Shown here: positions 26,946 to 36,088 of the stretch, one piece after another
Layout of the letters: each line of letters opens with the position of its first letter
Position numbering within the stretch: the stretch's first letter is position 1
Assembly: GCA_020846745.1 (NCBI GenBank)
Contig: JADLDI010000114.1
Location: forward strand, 1 to 64,000
DNA length: 64,000 bases
Source of the DNA: Bryobacterales bacterium
GTDB lineage: Bacteria > Acidobacteriota > Terriglobia > Bryobacterales > Bryobacteraceae
Direction of reading: 5' to 3'
Position numbers and translations under genes: made by a program
The notes under the pieces: model-generated
The model's database searches: none
What the model saw: only the letters and a program-made list of their open reading frames with translations
Told to the model about the DNA's origin: nothing

Positions 26946-28178
26946 TCACGCCTGTAATGTGGGTTCTTGTTCCTGCTTGAGCGCCGCGTACCCGCTTCCA
27001 ACCACCGCCAGAAATGTGGACAACACCTCGCTGTCACCCAAGTTGACTTCCCACCAACCGCCGATCGCGACGCCGATCACCACTGCTACGGCGGCGTGCA
27101 CTGCGAACCGCTGATCGGGCGTGAGGGGGCGGCGGAGGGCACGGAAAAAGTCGTAGAGGCACTTCGCGAACAGAGCGAGGATGGCGAGCATGGCGGGAAT
27201 GCCACGCTCGGCGGCGTAGTGGATGTAGGTGTTGTGCAGATGACGGTAATACCAGTTGGAGGGAATCGGGTGCGGCGCATCGGGCGGGTAATACTGCTCG
27301 AAGTTGTCGTAGACGCGCTCCGGACCGACGCCTAAGAGGGGATGCGCTTCCATCATCCGAAGGCCGGTTTCGCGTAGCACTTCGCGATGCTGGTTGGAGT
27401 CGAGTGTGCGGTCCGGCCGGTAAATGGATCGTATTCGGGTGGCGATGGGTTCCGGTGCGGCGACAACGACTAACAGGGCAAGGGCCGGAAGGAGCGCCAC
27501 GGTCCAGCGGCGCCAGAACCACATAAGGTAGACGAGGCCCGCGCCGGTGGCCGGCCAGACGCTACGGGTCATGGCGAGGAGTAAACCCAGTGCCATGATT
27601 GCTCCCGCGACGATCCACCAGCCGATGTGGCGGCGTTCGCGAGCAAAGAACAGCCATGCGGCGAGGATCAGCAGACAGATCATCATCTGCGCTGAGAACG
27701 TCATCCAGTGGCTCATGAACCCGGTGATCCGGTCGGCGACATAGGAGTTGTAAAAGGGCTGATGCGATTGCTGCGCGCGCTGGTATCGGACGAAGAACTC
27801 CCAGTAGCTGAAGAGGGCTGAGGCGGTGCCGGCCAAAACGATGGCGAGGAGCAGACGGCGGATGTCGGCCAGTTTGCGGAACAGCGCATAGATCGCGAAG
27901 ATCACTACCCAGACATAGAACTTCTTGATTTGCGGCCAGGCCATCAAAGGTTTGTCGGAAGCCGCGGCGGAGAGCAGCGTCCACAGGACAAAGACGGCAA
28001 ACGGCGCCCAGATCGGAGGCAGCCGGAACTGCTTCCGATCGGCGACGAGAGTGACAATCGTGAACCCCAAAATGATATTGAGCAACGCCGTTGACAGCAA
28101 TCCCGACACGCCGGCCGCCATGGCGAAGTAGAGCGCCGCGGCGTGCCAGTTCAGTTTGCCGTCTGCCGTTGTAAACAT
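26946..28178 (-). CDS. O-antigen ligase/polymerase-like membrane protein
   Basis: About 410 residues, 10-12 membrane helices, with the large periplasmic loop typical of the Wzy/WaaL (Wzy_C) superfamily containing GLRMMEAHPLLGVGPERVYD and YYRHLHNTYIHYAAERGIPA (conserved HN before the last helices). Such proteins join or polymerise undecaprenyl-linked glycans at the outer face of the inner membrane. I chose the ATG at 28178; another in-frame ATG at 28217 would overlap the start codon of sixA on the other strand. No sugar-transferase neighbours, so it is an isolated ligase gene. Exact substrate unknown. Confidence 0.85.
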   Translation of the reverse strand: MFTTADGKLNWHAAALYFAMAAGVSGLLSTALLNIILGFTIVTLVADRKQFRLPPIWAPFAVFVLWTLLSAAASDKPLMAWPQIKKFYVWVVIFAIYALFRKLADIRRLLLAIVLAGTASALFSYWEFFVRYQRAQQSHQPFYNSYVADRITGFMSHWMTFSAQMMICLLILAAWLFFARERRHIGWWIVAGAIMALGLLLAMTRSVWPATGAGLVYLMWFWRRWTVALLPALALLVVVAAPEPIATRIRSIYRPDRTLDSNQHREVLRETGLRMMEAHPLLGVGPERVYDNFEQYYPPDAPHPIPSNWYYRHLHNTYIHYAAERGIPAMLAILALFAKCLYDFFRALRRPLTPDQRFAVHAAVAVVIGVAIGGWWEVNLGDSEVLSTFLAVVGSGYAALKQEQEPTLQA

Positions 28179-28215
28179 GAGTGTGACAAAATGTTTCGAG
28201 AGGGACTCCACCCGC

Positions 28216-28701
28216 ATGCGGGTATATCTGCTACGTCATGGTATCGCGGAAGACGGCCGCCCGGGCATGCCCGATAGTGAACGGGCACTGACGGCGGAGG
28301 GACGCCGCAAGCTTCGCGACGTAATTAGGGCGGCAAAGGGCGCCGGGTTGGCTCCGGACCTGATTGTGTCGAGCCCGTACCGGCGATGCGTGGAAACGGC
28401 GGACGTAGCGGCCCAGATGCTTCCCTACGAAGATCGGGTTGTACTGAGCGACGCGCTCGTTCCGGAAGGCAACACGGACGAGGTTTGGACGGAACTGCGC
28501 GCCTATCGCGACATGGAAGCGGTGCTGCTGGTGAGCCACGAGCCGCTGATCGGGCACCTGTTCGGGTATCTGCTGGGGACACCGTCGCTGTTGGTGGACT
28601 TCAAGAAAGGGGCGCTGGCGCGGATCGACATCGATTCATTTGGCCCGCGGCCGCGGGGAGTGTGCCGGTACTTCCTGCCGCCGAAGCTGGCCGGCGAGTA
28701 G
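28216..28701 (+). CDS. sixA: Phosphohistidine phosphatase SixA
   Basis: 162 residues from the ATG at 28216 with AGAGGGA upstream. Histidine-phosphatase superfamily: the N-terminal YLLRHGIAEDG gives the catalytic RHG, LIVSSPYRRCVETADV the second arginine region, and VLLVSHEPLIGHLFGYLLG the second catalytic histidine. Length matches SixA, which removes phosphate from phosphohistidine on phosphotransfer proteins. The start lies in a GCATGC palindrome that is also a possible start for the divergent ligase gene. Convergent with the next gene. Confidence 0.9.
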   Translation: MRVYLLRHGIAEDGRPGMPDSERALTAEGRRKLRDVIRAAKGAGLAPDLIVSSPYRRCVETADVAAQMLPYEDRVVLSDALVPEGNTDEVWTELRAYRDMEAVLLVSHEPLIGHLFGYLLGTPSLLVDFKKGALARIDIDSFGPRPRGVCRYFLPPKLAGE

Positions 28702-28710
28702 TTTCGCGGG

Positions 28711-29955
28711 TTACACGCGATCGAGCGCTCGCTGGAAGTCTTCCAACAGGTCGCGCCAATCTTCAACGCCGACTGACACGCGAACCAGGCCGTCCGTCAC
28801 GCCGGCTGTTTCCATCTCCTGTGCGGAGAGCGGGGAGTGGGTAGTAGTCTTCGGATGGCAGGTCAACGTTTCGACACCACCAAGCGATACGGCGTTGCGG
28901 GCGATCTTAACGTTACGCAGAAAGTCGAATGCCGCGTTTTTGCCGCCCTTCAGCTCGAGCGAGAACAGGCCGCCTGGGAAATCGCACTGCGCATCGCGGA
29001 TGCGGATCTGCTCCGGATCGTCGAATAAGGTCGGGTAGTAGACCTTGCTTACTTTCGGATGGTGCTGCAAGGTCTCGGCAATGCGCTGTGCGCTTTTGGA
29101 CGACCGGTTCATGCGAAGCGTGACGAGCGGCAGGCGCGAATCGAGCAGCCAGCACTCGTCCGGCGGCAGGATGTTGCCGAAGATGACGCGGCGTCCCTTC
29201 ATACGCACAATCAACTGTGGATCCGCGGCGAGCGCGGCGCCGGCAAGCAGGTCTGAGAAGCCCGACAGATACTTGGTTGCGGAGTACAGGCAGAGGTCCG
29301 CACCGAACAGAAGGGGGTGCTGAAAGGCCGGCCCGAGGAAAGTGTTGTCGATGAAGACATAGGCCGGGTCGGTCAGGTTCTTCGCGGTAGCCACGGCCTT
29401 TCGGATGTCGGTCATGCGAATGGTGGGGTTGGCGGGCGTCTCGATCAGGACAATGCGCGGCTTTACCGTACGGATGGCGTCGTCCAACTCTTCGGTGGCG
29501 CCGGAATGAACGGCGGTCCCTTTGATGCCGAAGGGTTCCAGGAATTCGTGGATGAGGTGCTGTGTGCCGCCATATAAAGGAACGGTGTAGACGACGCGGT
29601 CGCCGGGCGCGGCGAACGTGGTCATGGCGGTCATGATCGCGGCCATCCCGGAGTTGAAGACGGCCGCCGCCTTAGCGCCGGCTTCGAGAGGAACAAGTTG
29701 GTCTTCGAGGATCTCCGCGTTGGGATGATTCAGGCGCGCGTAGATTAAGTCGATGTTCTCGTTATCCGCCCGCCGCGACCGTCCCGAGGCGACGGCGAAG
29801 GCGCGTTCCGCCGCTTCCGGCGACGGGAACACGTAAGTGGATGAGCGGAACACCGCCGGACGAGCCGATCCGAGCGACAGGGCCGGATCGTAACCGCGAG
29901 TCAGTACCTGGGTCGCGGAGTGTAGTGTCGCCTCATCATGAACACGGTCTGACAT
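28711..29955 (-). CDS. Cystathionine gamma-synthase family PLP enzyme
   Basis: 414 residues from the ATG at 29955; the long upstream extension is not protein-like. Cys/Met-metabolism PLP-dependent family (fold type I). Visible: AKAAAVFNSGMAAIMTAMTT, VYTVPLYGGTQHLIHEF (Tyr stacking on PLP), IVLIETPANPTIRMTDI, and the PLP lysine in YSATKYLSGFSDLLAG. Members act as cystathionine gamma-synthase, gamma-lyase or O-acetylhomoserine sulfhydrylase; which applies here cannot be told from sequence alone. No sulfur-metabolism neighbours. Confidence 0.9.
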   Translation of the reverse strand: MSDRVHDEATLHSATQVLTRGYDPALSLGSARPAVFRSSTYVFPSPEAAERAFAVASGRSRRADNENIDLIYARLNHPNAEILEDQLVPLEAGAKAAAVFNSGMAAIMTAMTTFAAPGDRVVYTVPLYGGTQHLIHEFLEPFGIKGTAVHSGATEELDDAIRTVKPRIVLIETPANPTIRMTDIRKAVATAKNLTDPAYVFIDNTFLGPAFQHPLLFGADLCLYSATKYLSGFSDLLAGAALAADPQLIVRMKGRRVIFGNILPPDECWLLDSRLPLVTLRMNRSSKSAQRIAETLQHHPKVSKVYYPTLFDDPEQIRIRDAQCDFPGGLFSLELKGGKNAAFDFLRNVKIARNAVSLGGVETLTCHPKTTTHSPLSAQEMETAGVTDGLVRVSVGVEDWRDLLEDFQRALDRV

Positions 29956-30097
29956 GGCGCTTTCAGTGTAGCGCCGGGTGACGGCAACGCCCGTTGTCTT
30001 GTGCCGTGAGTCGGCGATATGATCGCGAGGTGCAACGGCCGGCACTACCGGATCGATGCCGGTAAACTGCTCACCGCATCGCACAGAGGAGATACAG

Positions 30098-31348
30098 GTG
30101 AATCGAAGAAGCTTCATGCAGAGCTTGGCCGCGCCGCCGCTTGCGGCCTGGGGAGCCACGGAGACTGCGGCCACACAGCTGGCCGGAAAGTCGCTCCAGG
30201 AGTTGCGCGATTTTCATAAGCGCGAGCTGTTCTCCGAATACATCGCGTTATGGGACAAGAGCGGGATCGACTGGCAGTATGGCGGGTTTTTTCCGGAGGC
30301 CAACGTCGAAGGCAATCCGGCTAAGGTGACCGACAAGGAGATGTACTACCAGGGCCGCGGGCTGTGGGTGTTCTCCTATATTTACAACCATTTCGAGCGG
30401 CATGAACGGCATCTGAAGGCCGCACGGCTCGCGCGCGAGTTTCTGGTGAAGAATTGCCGCGATAGGAAGGGGTACTGGATTTCGAAGTTCACACGCGACG
30501 GCAAGCCTCTGGAACCTTCGACGAACATCTACGGCGACATTTACATGGTGCTGGGGCTGGCCGAATACTACAAGGCTGCCGGAAACCGCGAGGACCTCAA
30601 CCTGGCAGTCGAGTCAGCGTACGGCGTGATGGAACGCGTGGTCTCGCCGGCGTACCAGCATCTGGCCGGCCACGGAGATGCCCACGAACCCGGGACGAAG
30701 CGGTTGGGCACCTGGCAGCATTTCCTGAGCGCGCTGACGCCGCTGCTGGCCCATACGCGCGACGAAGGGGTCGACTTGATCGCGCGCATGTGCGTCCGCA
30801 ACATTATGGAACGTCACTGGCGACCTGAGTATGGCGTAATGCTGGAACACCTGGACGACCGGTTTGAGCCGTTCAAGCCGGACCCGCAGCAGAAACACCG
30901 GGTGATCTCGGGCTGGCATAGCATCCAGGCCGCCTGGATGTCGATGGAGGAAGCCCTACGCCGCGGCCACCGGCAGATGTTCGCCGAGGCTCTTCAGATG
31001 GGCCGCCGGACCATGGAGAAGTGCTGGGTGGAAGGAAAGCAGTTCAGCGGGCTTGTGAGCCGTGAGGACCCGGAAACGCCGCCGGTCGAGCCATCGTCGC
31101 TCGCCGGAATCCCGAGCGGCGCGCTCGATGACGCCCTCATCTTCTGCCTGATGGACATCGAGCATACCGGTGAAGCTTGGGGTCGCGACTGGTACAACAA
31201 GGTCTTCGCCACCGGCTACAAGCATCCCGGGCACTGGCGGCGCCGATGCCTGCTGCACCACCCACGCCGGCTGTTTGTGAGCATCGAGATTCTGGACAGG
31301 ATGATCGCCCGCCGCGGCAGGACCTCGGATTTCCTTAAGACGGCCTAG
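30098..31348 (+). CDS. Tat-exported AGE-family (N-acylglucosamine 2-epimerase-like) protein
   Basis: About 416 residues. I chose the GTG at 30098 because AGAGGAG precedes it and the protein then opens with a twin-arginine-type signal (NRRSFMQSLAAPPLAA). The (alpha/alpha)6-barrel family pattern is clear: WQYGGFFPE, YYQGRGLWVFSYIYNHF, EYGVMLEHLDDRFEPF, and GYKHPGHWRRRCLLHHPRRLF, which carries several of the conserved His/Arg residues near the barrel mouth. AGE-family enzymes epimerise or isomerise sugars; export suggests an extracytoplasmic oligosaccharide substrate. Activity is inferred at family level only. Confidence 0.85.
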   Translation: MNRRSFMQSLAAPPLAAWGATETAATQLAGKSLQELRDFHKRELFSEYIALWDKSGIDWQYGGFFPEANVEGNPAKVTDKEMYYQGRGLWVFSYIYNHFERHERHLKAARLAREFLVKNCRDRKGYWISKFTRDGKPLEPSTNIYGDIYMVLGLAEYYKAAGNREDLNLAVESAYGVMERVVSPAYQHLAGHGDAHEPGTKRLGTWQHFLSALTPLLAHTRDEGVDLIARMCVRNIMERHWRPEYGVMLEHLDDRFEPFKPDPQQKHRVISGWHSIQAAWMSMEEALRRGHRQMFAEALQMGRRTMEKCWVEGKQFSGLVSREDPETPPVEPSSLAGIPSGALDDALIFCLMDIEHTGEAWGRDWYNKVFATGYKHPGHWRRRCLLHHPRRLFVSIEILDRMIARRGRTSDFLKTA

Positions 31349-31413
31349 CACCGCACTCCCCGGAATCCTAATCGGGCCGACCCGCATCATACTAAACTGA
31401 AAAGAGATTTCAC

Positions 31414-31746
31414 ATGGCAGGGCAAAATACACTCACGTTTACGGATCAGACCTGGGAGGCGGATGTCCTCAACTCCGACGTTCCCGTCCTGGTAGATTTT
31501 TGGGCCGAATGGTGCGGACCGTGCCGCATGATGAGCCCGACCATCGACACAATCGCGACCGAGTATAGCGGCAAGGCGAAAGTCGGCAAACTGAATGTCG
31601 ACGAAAACGGCGGCACCGCGATGCGCTACAACATCCGCGGAATCCCGACGTTGCTGGTCTTCAAGGGCGGCCAGGTGGTAGCCCAGAAGGTCGGCGCAGT
31701 GGGCAAGAGCGAAGTAGCTGCCCTGCTCGACGCGCAAATCAGCTAA
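31414..31746 (+). CDS. trxA: Thioredoxin
   Basis: 110 residues with the WCGPC redox motif at positions 33-37 (DFWAEWCGPCRMM) and the cis-proline loop RGIPTLLVFKGG. Cytoplasmic protein-disulfide reductant; no signal peptide. Normal length. The preceding AAAGAGAT leader and the strong terminator downstream indicate a single-gene transcript. Confidence 0.96.
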   Translation: MAGQNTLTFTDQTWEADVLNSDVPVLVDFWAEWCGPCRMMSPTIDTIATEYSGKAKVGKLNVDENGGTAMRYNIRGIPTLLVFKGGQVVAQKVGAVGKSEVAALLDAQIS

Positions 31747-31768
31747 CGAAATACCTACCAGTTCATAG

Positions 31769-31806
31769 ATAGGCGATCTCGCACTGTCGCGAGGTCGCCT
31801 ATTGTG
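31769..31806 (+). terminator. Rho-independent terminator of thioredoxin gene
   Basis: A 14-bp stem, ATAGGCGATCTCGC (31769-31782) with GCGAGGTCGCCTAT (31789-31802), one G-T pair, loop ACTGTC, followed by TGTGTTTT. Confidence 0.9.
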
Positions 31807-31844
31807 TTTTGCGGGACATGCGGGGACATGCGGGCCGGTATCAG

Positions 31845-32409
31845 CTATCGCTGGAACAGCGATTCCAGCGACTGTGCGGAGAGTAGACGGGTTCCGAGGT
31901 CTTCCAATTCGGGGTCGGTCGCCGCTTGAATGCGGTCGTGCACCCAACCGGGAAGGTCGCCAAACCGGGCGACGAGTAGACGAGTAAGGAATTGCCGATA
32001 CCCCTGTTCTCGCCCTTGCTCTAAACCCTGTTCTAAACCCTGTTCTAAGCCCTGTTCAAGCCCTTCTTCGCGCCCTTTCCTATAGATCGGACCGAACAGT
32101 TCGCTCTGGTTAAAATCGAAGGTCACTGGCATGTGTCGTTCCGTCCTCTCTTTAACTTCCGTTTCAAGCCCTCTCAACAACCCATTCCGCCTGCCGCTGA
32201 GCGAATCGCAAGTCGTTGGCGGACTGGAGTTCCAGGTGGACATGCTCTCCCGATTCCAGACGCGCCAGCAGGTCGACCCGCGGATTTTCCACCTTCGGCA
32301 GTTCTACGTTCAGCCATTTGTCGACGGGACCGCCCAGGAGCGTGCTCAGGAGTACGCCACGCGATTCCTGGATTAGTTGCTTCAGCGTGACATCAAAGTC
32401 GTGCGCCAT
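31845..32409 (-). pseudogene. Internally deleted Rpn-type (PD-(D/E)XK) nuclease/transposase-like gene
   Basis: Two frames together form a shortened Rpn-family protein. The N-terminal part (32164-32409) starts MAHDFDVTLKQLIQE and carries the nuclease-core residues in RVDLLARLESGEHVHLELQS. The C-terminal part (31845 to about 32220) has VKERTERHMPVTFDFNQ, LFGPIYRKGREEG, and a run of EQGL repeats typical of these proteins, ending LESLFQR. The middle third of the usual ~280-residue protein is missing and the frame changes at about 32165-32220, so the gene looks inactivated. The EQGL run comes from imperfect 12-bp tandem repeats (32001-32072). Confidence 0.75.
32001..32072 (-). repeat. 12-bp imperfect tandem repeat
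   Basis: About six copies of a CCCTGTTCTAAA-like unit, encoding the Glu-Gln-Gly-Leu repeats of the broken nuclease gene. A likely hot spot for slippage in whole 12-bp steps. Confidence 0.8.
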
Positions 32410-32419
32410 TCCGACCGCC

Positions 32420-33550
32420 TTATCCCAACCAGTTGACGCCCCACGTCTGCCGCAAATCCGTCGGGATTTCGAAGCTTACGCGATTGCCGCCACGACCGAC
32501 GAGCATGATGGACTCGATCAGTTTGCGGCTGAAGATTGTGGAAAGCTGGCGTAAGGCCGGCGAACGGTCGAGCGTTTTGTCTGCTTTGATACCGATTAGA
32601 CGCATCGGCAACATCAGGCTGGCGAGCAGCTCGTGATTTTCGACGGCCAGTAAATCGCTGGCCGCATCGCCTAAGAGATATCGCGTCAACGCGGCCGGTA
32701 CCGGATCGAACAGGTTGCCTGGCAGGTGATACTTCAGCATGTCGTGCAGCGCCTTCATCAACTGCCGGCCTTCCGGACAGGCGGCATACTGCCGGTGCGC
32801 GATCATCCGCATCAGCAGGGCCGCGGAATTCACGTCGGCCGGCAGCATCTCGTCCCGAATCCCCATCAGGTGACCAACGACACGCCAAGCGTAGAGGTAA
32901 TCTTCGGCTTCCTGATCGGAAAGCGAATAGCCCAGCTTGCGCAGACCGTCGATCACGATCCAGGAAAATGCCATCAGCGTACCGGCCATATCTTCCTGGT
33001 TGATCGGCGTTCCCCATTCCGGCTTCCAGTCGGCATGTTCCGCGATCAGCCGCCGCACGGCCGCGTGCATCAGCCTGACTTTTTGCACGGTCCGCACACC
33101 GCGTCCGGCCCGCGCGATACCGCCGGGACGCATTACGTCGACCATCATCTGCGCCGTTTCGATCACGCGCCGCGTCGGGTTGGAATACAGCCGGGCCGTC
33201 AACGCCAGCACCTGTACGCCTTTGGCGGCGGCGTAACAGGCCGGCAACCCGTAGCAGAACAGGCACGTGATAATCACCGACCCGTACTGCCAGAACACCT
33301 GCTCGCCGCGCCGGATCCGTTGCGGATCGGCCCAGGACGGCAGCGCTTCCGTCTGCTTCAGGTAATCGCGGACGATGGGTAGCAGCGAATCCGAAGGTAC
33401 ATCGTCGTTCGCCACCAGCGTCCGCATCAATTCATTCACTGCCGCCACCTGGCCCGAGGCGAACAACTCGGCGACCACGGCATCGGCGACCGGATCGCCA
33501 ACGGCGCGCATCGATTCCAATTGAGCTTCGGTCCAAGTGGTAGCAGGCAT
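32420..33550 (-). CDS. MpaB/latex-clearing-protein-like oxygenase (DUF2236)
   Basis: About 376 residues from the ATG at 33550; a TTG at 33571 just after the ilvD stop is an alternative. All-helical DUF2236 family, related to rubber oxygenase Lcp and fungal MpaB, heme-b enzymes that cleave isoprenoid chains. Typical blocks: YGSVIITCLFCYGLPACYAA, RRVIETAQMMVDVM, INQEDMAGTLMAFSWIVIDG, EAEDYLYAWRVVGHLMGI and RMIAHRQYA. No signal peptide. It starts at the end of ilvD and is probably co-transcribed, with no obvious functional link. Substrate unknown. Confidence 0.8.
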   Translation of the reverse strand: MPATTWTEAQLESMRAVGDPVADAVVAELFASGQVAAVNELMRTLVANDDVPSDSLLPIVRDYLKQTEALPSWADPQRIRRGEQVFWQYGSVIITCLFCYGLPACYAAAKGVQVLALTARLYSNPTRRVIETAQMMVDVMRPGGIARAGRGVRTVQKVRLMHAAVRRLIAEHADWKPEWGTPINQEDMAGTLMAFSWIVIDGLRKLGYSLSDQEAEDYLYAWRVVGHLMGIRDEMLPADVNSAALLMRMIAHRQYAACPEGRQLMKALHDMLKYHLPGNLFDPVPAALTRYLLGDAASDLLAVENHELLASLMLPMRLIGIKADKTLDRSPALRQLSTIFSRKLIESIMLVGRGGNRVSFEIPTDLRQTWGVNWLG

Positions 33551-33572
33551 TTGGATATTGCTTATTGCCAAC

Positions 33573-35234
33573 TCAGCAGGTCACCGCGCCGCGCGCGGCG
33601 GAGCCGACCGTCAACACGTACTTCGCGAACACACCGGTGGTGTAATGCGGCGCCGGTGGCGTCCAGGCTTTCAGCCGTTCGGCTATCGTCGCCGCGGGCA
33701 AGCCGAGATCGATCTTCTGGTGCTCGATATCGATAGTCACCGGATCGCCGTCCTGCAACGCCGCAATGGGACCGCCGACCGCCGCTTCCGGCGCTACGTG
33801 GCCAACCATGAATCCGCGCGTTGCGCCCGAGAACCGGCCGTCCGTCACCAGCGCCACGGAATCGCCAAGCCCTCTGCCCATGATCGCTCCGGTGACGCCC
33901 AACATTTCGCGCATGCCGGGACCGCCTTTGGGCCCTTCGTATCGGATCACCACCACGTCGCCCGGCTGGATCTGCCCAGCCAGCACCGCGGCCATCGCGT
34001 CTTCTTCGCGGCCGAACACGCGTGCGGGACCTTGGTGGATCTTACGGTCGATTCCGGTCACCTTGATCACGCAGCCCTCCGGCGCCAACGACCCTTTCAG
34101 GATCACCAAGCCGCCGGACTTCTTAATTGGCGCCTCCAGGGGACGGATGACGTCTTGACCCGGCGTCTCGGTCACACCGGCCGCTTCTTCGGCCAGCGTC
34201 TTTCCTGTGATCGTGAGGGAATCCTTATGGACGTACCCGCCGTCCACCAGCCGCTTCGCGATCACCGGAATGCCACCCGCGCGGTCCACGTCCACCGCCG
34301 TATACTTGCCCGCCGGCTTCAGGTCGCAGTAGAGCGGCGTGCGATTGGAGATCTCGCGGAAGTCGCCGATTTCGAGGTCGACGCCTGCTTCGTGGGCCAT
34401 CGCGAGCAGGTGCAGTACCGCATTGGTGGACCCTCCGGAAGCCGCCACGGATGCAATCGCGTTCTCAAACGCCTGGCGCGTGCAGATATCGCGCGGCTTC
34501 AAGTCGCGCCTGACGGCGTCGACGATGATTTTGCCGGCTTCGACGCAGACATCGAGCTTCCGGTCGTCCGGTTGCGGGATCGAGGCCATGCCGAACGGAC
34601 ACAGTCCGATCACCTCGAGAATGGTCGCCATCGTGTTGGCGGTGAACTGTCCGCCGCAGGCGCCCGCGCCGGGACATGCCGCATCTTCAACAGCCAGCAA
34701 CTCTTTGTCGTCGATCTTCCCCGCCGCGTGCGCGCCCACGGCTTCAAACACATCCTGAATGGTGAGATCGCGGCCCTTGTAGTGGCCGGGCAGAATCGAT
34801 CCGCAGTAGAGCACCAGCGACGGAATGTTCAGGCGCAGTGCTGCCATGGCCGCGCCGGGATTGGTTTTGTCGCAAGCGGTCAGGCAGATGATGCCGTCGA
34901 AGTAATGGCCGCGGCTCACCAGCTCAATCGAATCGGCAATCAGGTCGCGGGAGACGAGCGATGCCTTCATGCCTTCAGTGCCCATGGTTACGCCGTCGGA
35001 AATGGCGATGGTGTTGAACTCCATCGGAGTGCCGCCCGCCGCGCGTACGCCTTCTTTCACCTTCTCGGCCAGTTCGCGCAGGCGGATGTTGCACGGCATG
35101 GTCTCGATCCACGTATTGGCGATGCCGATATTGGGCTTGCGCAGATCGTCGTCGGTAAACCCGATCGCCTTCAACATGGCACGGGCAGGCGCACGCGTCG
35201 GACCCTGCGTAATCGTGTGGCTCTTCAGAGGCAT
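33573..35234 (-). CDS. ilvD: Dihydroxy-acid dehydratase
   Basis: 553 residues from the ATG at 35234 (MPLKSHTITQGPTRAPARAM); the frame extends 12 codons upstream without conservation. Dehydrates dihydroxy acids in valine, leucine and isoleucine synthesis using an iron-sulfur cluster. Visible: GIANTWIETMPCN, LTACDKTNPGAAMAALRL, PGAGACGGQFTANTM (cluster cysteines), GGSTNAVLHLLAMAHEAG, and KGPKGGPGMREM-type text (YEGPKGGPGMREML). Normal length. The rest of the ilv pathway is not in this window. Confidence 0.96.
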   Translation of the reverse strand: MPLKSHTITQGPTRAPARAMLKAIGFTDDDLRKPNIGIANTWIETMPCNIRLRELAEKVKEGVRAAGGTPMEFNTIAISDGVTMGTEGMKASLVSRDLIADSIELVSRGHYFDGIICLTACDKTNPGAAMAALRLNIPSLVLYCGSILPGHYKGRDLTIQDVFEAVGAHAAGKIDDKELLAVEDAACPGAGACGGQFTANTMATILEVIGLCPFGMASIPQPDDRKLDVCVEAGKIIVDAVRRDLKPRDICTRQAFENAIASVAASGGSTNAVLHLLAMAHEAGVDLEIGDFREISNRTPLYCDLKPAGKYTAVDVDRAGGIPVIAKRLVDGGYVHKDSLTITGKTLAEEAAGVTETPGQDVIRPLEAPIKKSGGLVILKGSLAPEGCVIKVTGIDRKIHQGPARVFGREEDAMAAVLAGQIQPGDVVVIRYEGPKGGPGMREMLGVTGAIMGRGLGDSVALVTDGRFSGATRGFMVGHVAPEAAVGGPIAALQDGDPVTIDIEHQKIDLGLPAATIAERLKAWTPPAPHYTTGVFAKYVLTVGSAARGAVTC

Positions 35235-35280
35235 GACTGAGCTATTGTAGCGCCCGCCTCCTCGGTACAATGTTCAATTC

Positions 35281-36039
35281 ATGCGTATTCTGCACATCCA
35301 CGCGCATCCCGACGACGCCGAGATCTTCACCGGCGGCACGCTTGCTCTGCTGAAACAACTGGGGCACCATGTCACCATCTGCTCGATGACGCCCGGCGAT
35401 TGCGGCAGCAAAGAGTACTCGGCCGAGGTGGTCGCGGACATGCGGCGGAAAGAAGCGGCAAAGGGCGCCGGGCAGATTGGCGCGGACTACATTTGCGGCG
35501 AATTCCGCGATTTGGCGATCTTTGTAGACGATGCCTCACGACGCCGTGTGACGGCGATCTTCCGGAAGGTTCGGCCCGACCTCGTCCTGACGGCATCACC
35601 GATCGACTACCATTGCGATCACGAGGCGACCAGCCGCCTCGCCGTCGACGCCTGCTTCGCCGCCCCTGCACCGAACTACGACACCGCGGCGTACGGTGAC
35701 GACGCCGCGATCGACGCCATTCCCCACCTCTACTTTGTCGATCCGGCCGAAGGCACCGATCGCGAGTGCCGCCCGCAGAATCCCCATTTTGTGGTGGACA
35801 TCACGTCGGTACTCGACAGGAAGCGCGACATGCTGGCGTGCCATGAGAGCCAGCGCCGGTGGCTGCAGCAACACCATGGAATGGACGATTTCCTGGAAAC
35901 GATGGAGCGCTGGTCCGCGGCACGGGGCAAGTATGTTGGGGTCCCGTATGGCGAAGGTTTCCGGCAGTACAAGATGCACCCTTACCCGACTACGCCTTTA
36001 CTCGAAGAGTTGCTCGGCGACAGGGTTCATAAGATCTAA
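35281..36039 (+). CDS. PIG-L/LmbE family deacetylase
   Basis: 252 residues. Zinc-dependent N-deacetylase fold: the N-terminal ILHIHAHPDDAEIFTGG carries the HPDD metal motif, and SPIDYHCDHEATSRLAVDAC supplies the third ligand. Family members deacetylate N-acetylglucosaminyl conjugates (as in bacillithiol/mycothiol or GPI synthesis) or other small molecules. No signal peptide, so cytoplasmic. It diverges from ilvD with a 46-bp gap. No thiol-synthesis neighbours, so the substrate is open. Confidence 0.88.
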   Translation: MRILHIHAHPDDAEIFTGGTLALLKQLGHHVTICSMTPGDCGSKEYSAEVVADMRRKEAAKGAGQIGADYICGEFRDLAIFVDDASRRRVTAIFRKVRPDLVLTASPIDYHCDHEATSRLAVDACFAAPAPNYDTAAYGDDAAIDAIPHLYFVDPAEGTDRECRPQNPHFVVDITSVLDRKRDMLACHESQRRWLQQHHGMDDFLETMERWSAARGKYVGVPYGEGFRQYKMHPYPTTPLLEELLGDRVHKI

Positions 36040-36088
36040 GTCCGCCGCGTGGTCGGAACCTTTTCGGCCGGCGGCCCGCGCTGTTAGT

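Noticed and set aside
32001..32072. Short tandem repeats considered as a CRISPR-like array
   Set aside because: Units are 12 bp, contiguous, without spacers, and encode EQGL repeats.
33537..35240. A 567-codon open frame antisense to ilvD
   Set aside because: It mirrors ilvD almost exactly, is rich in His/Arg and has no known domain.
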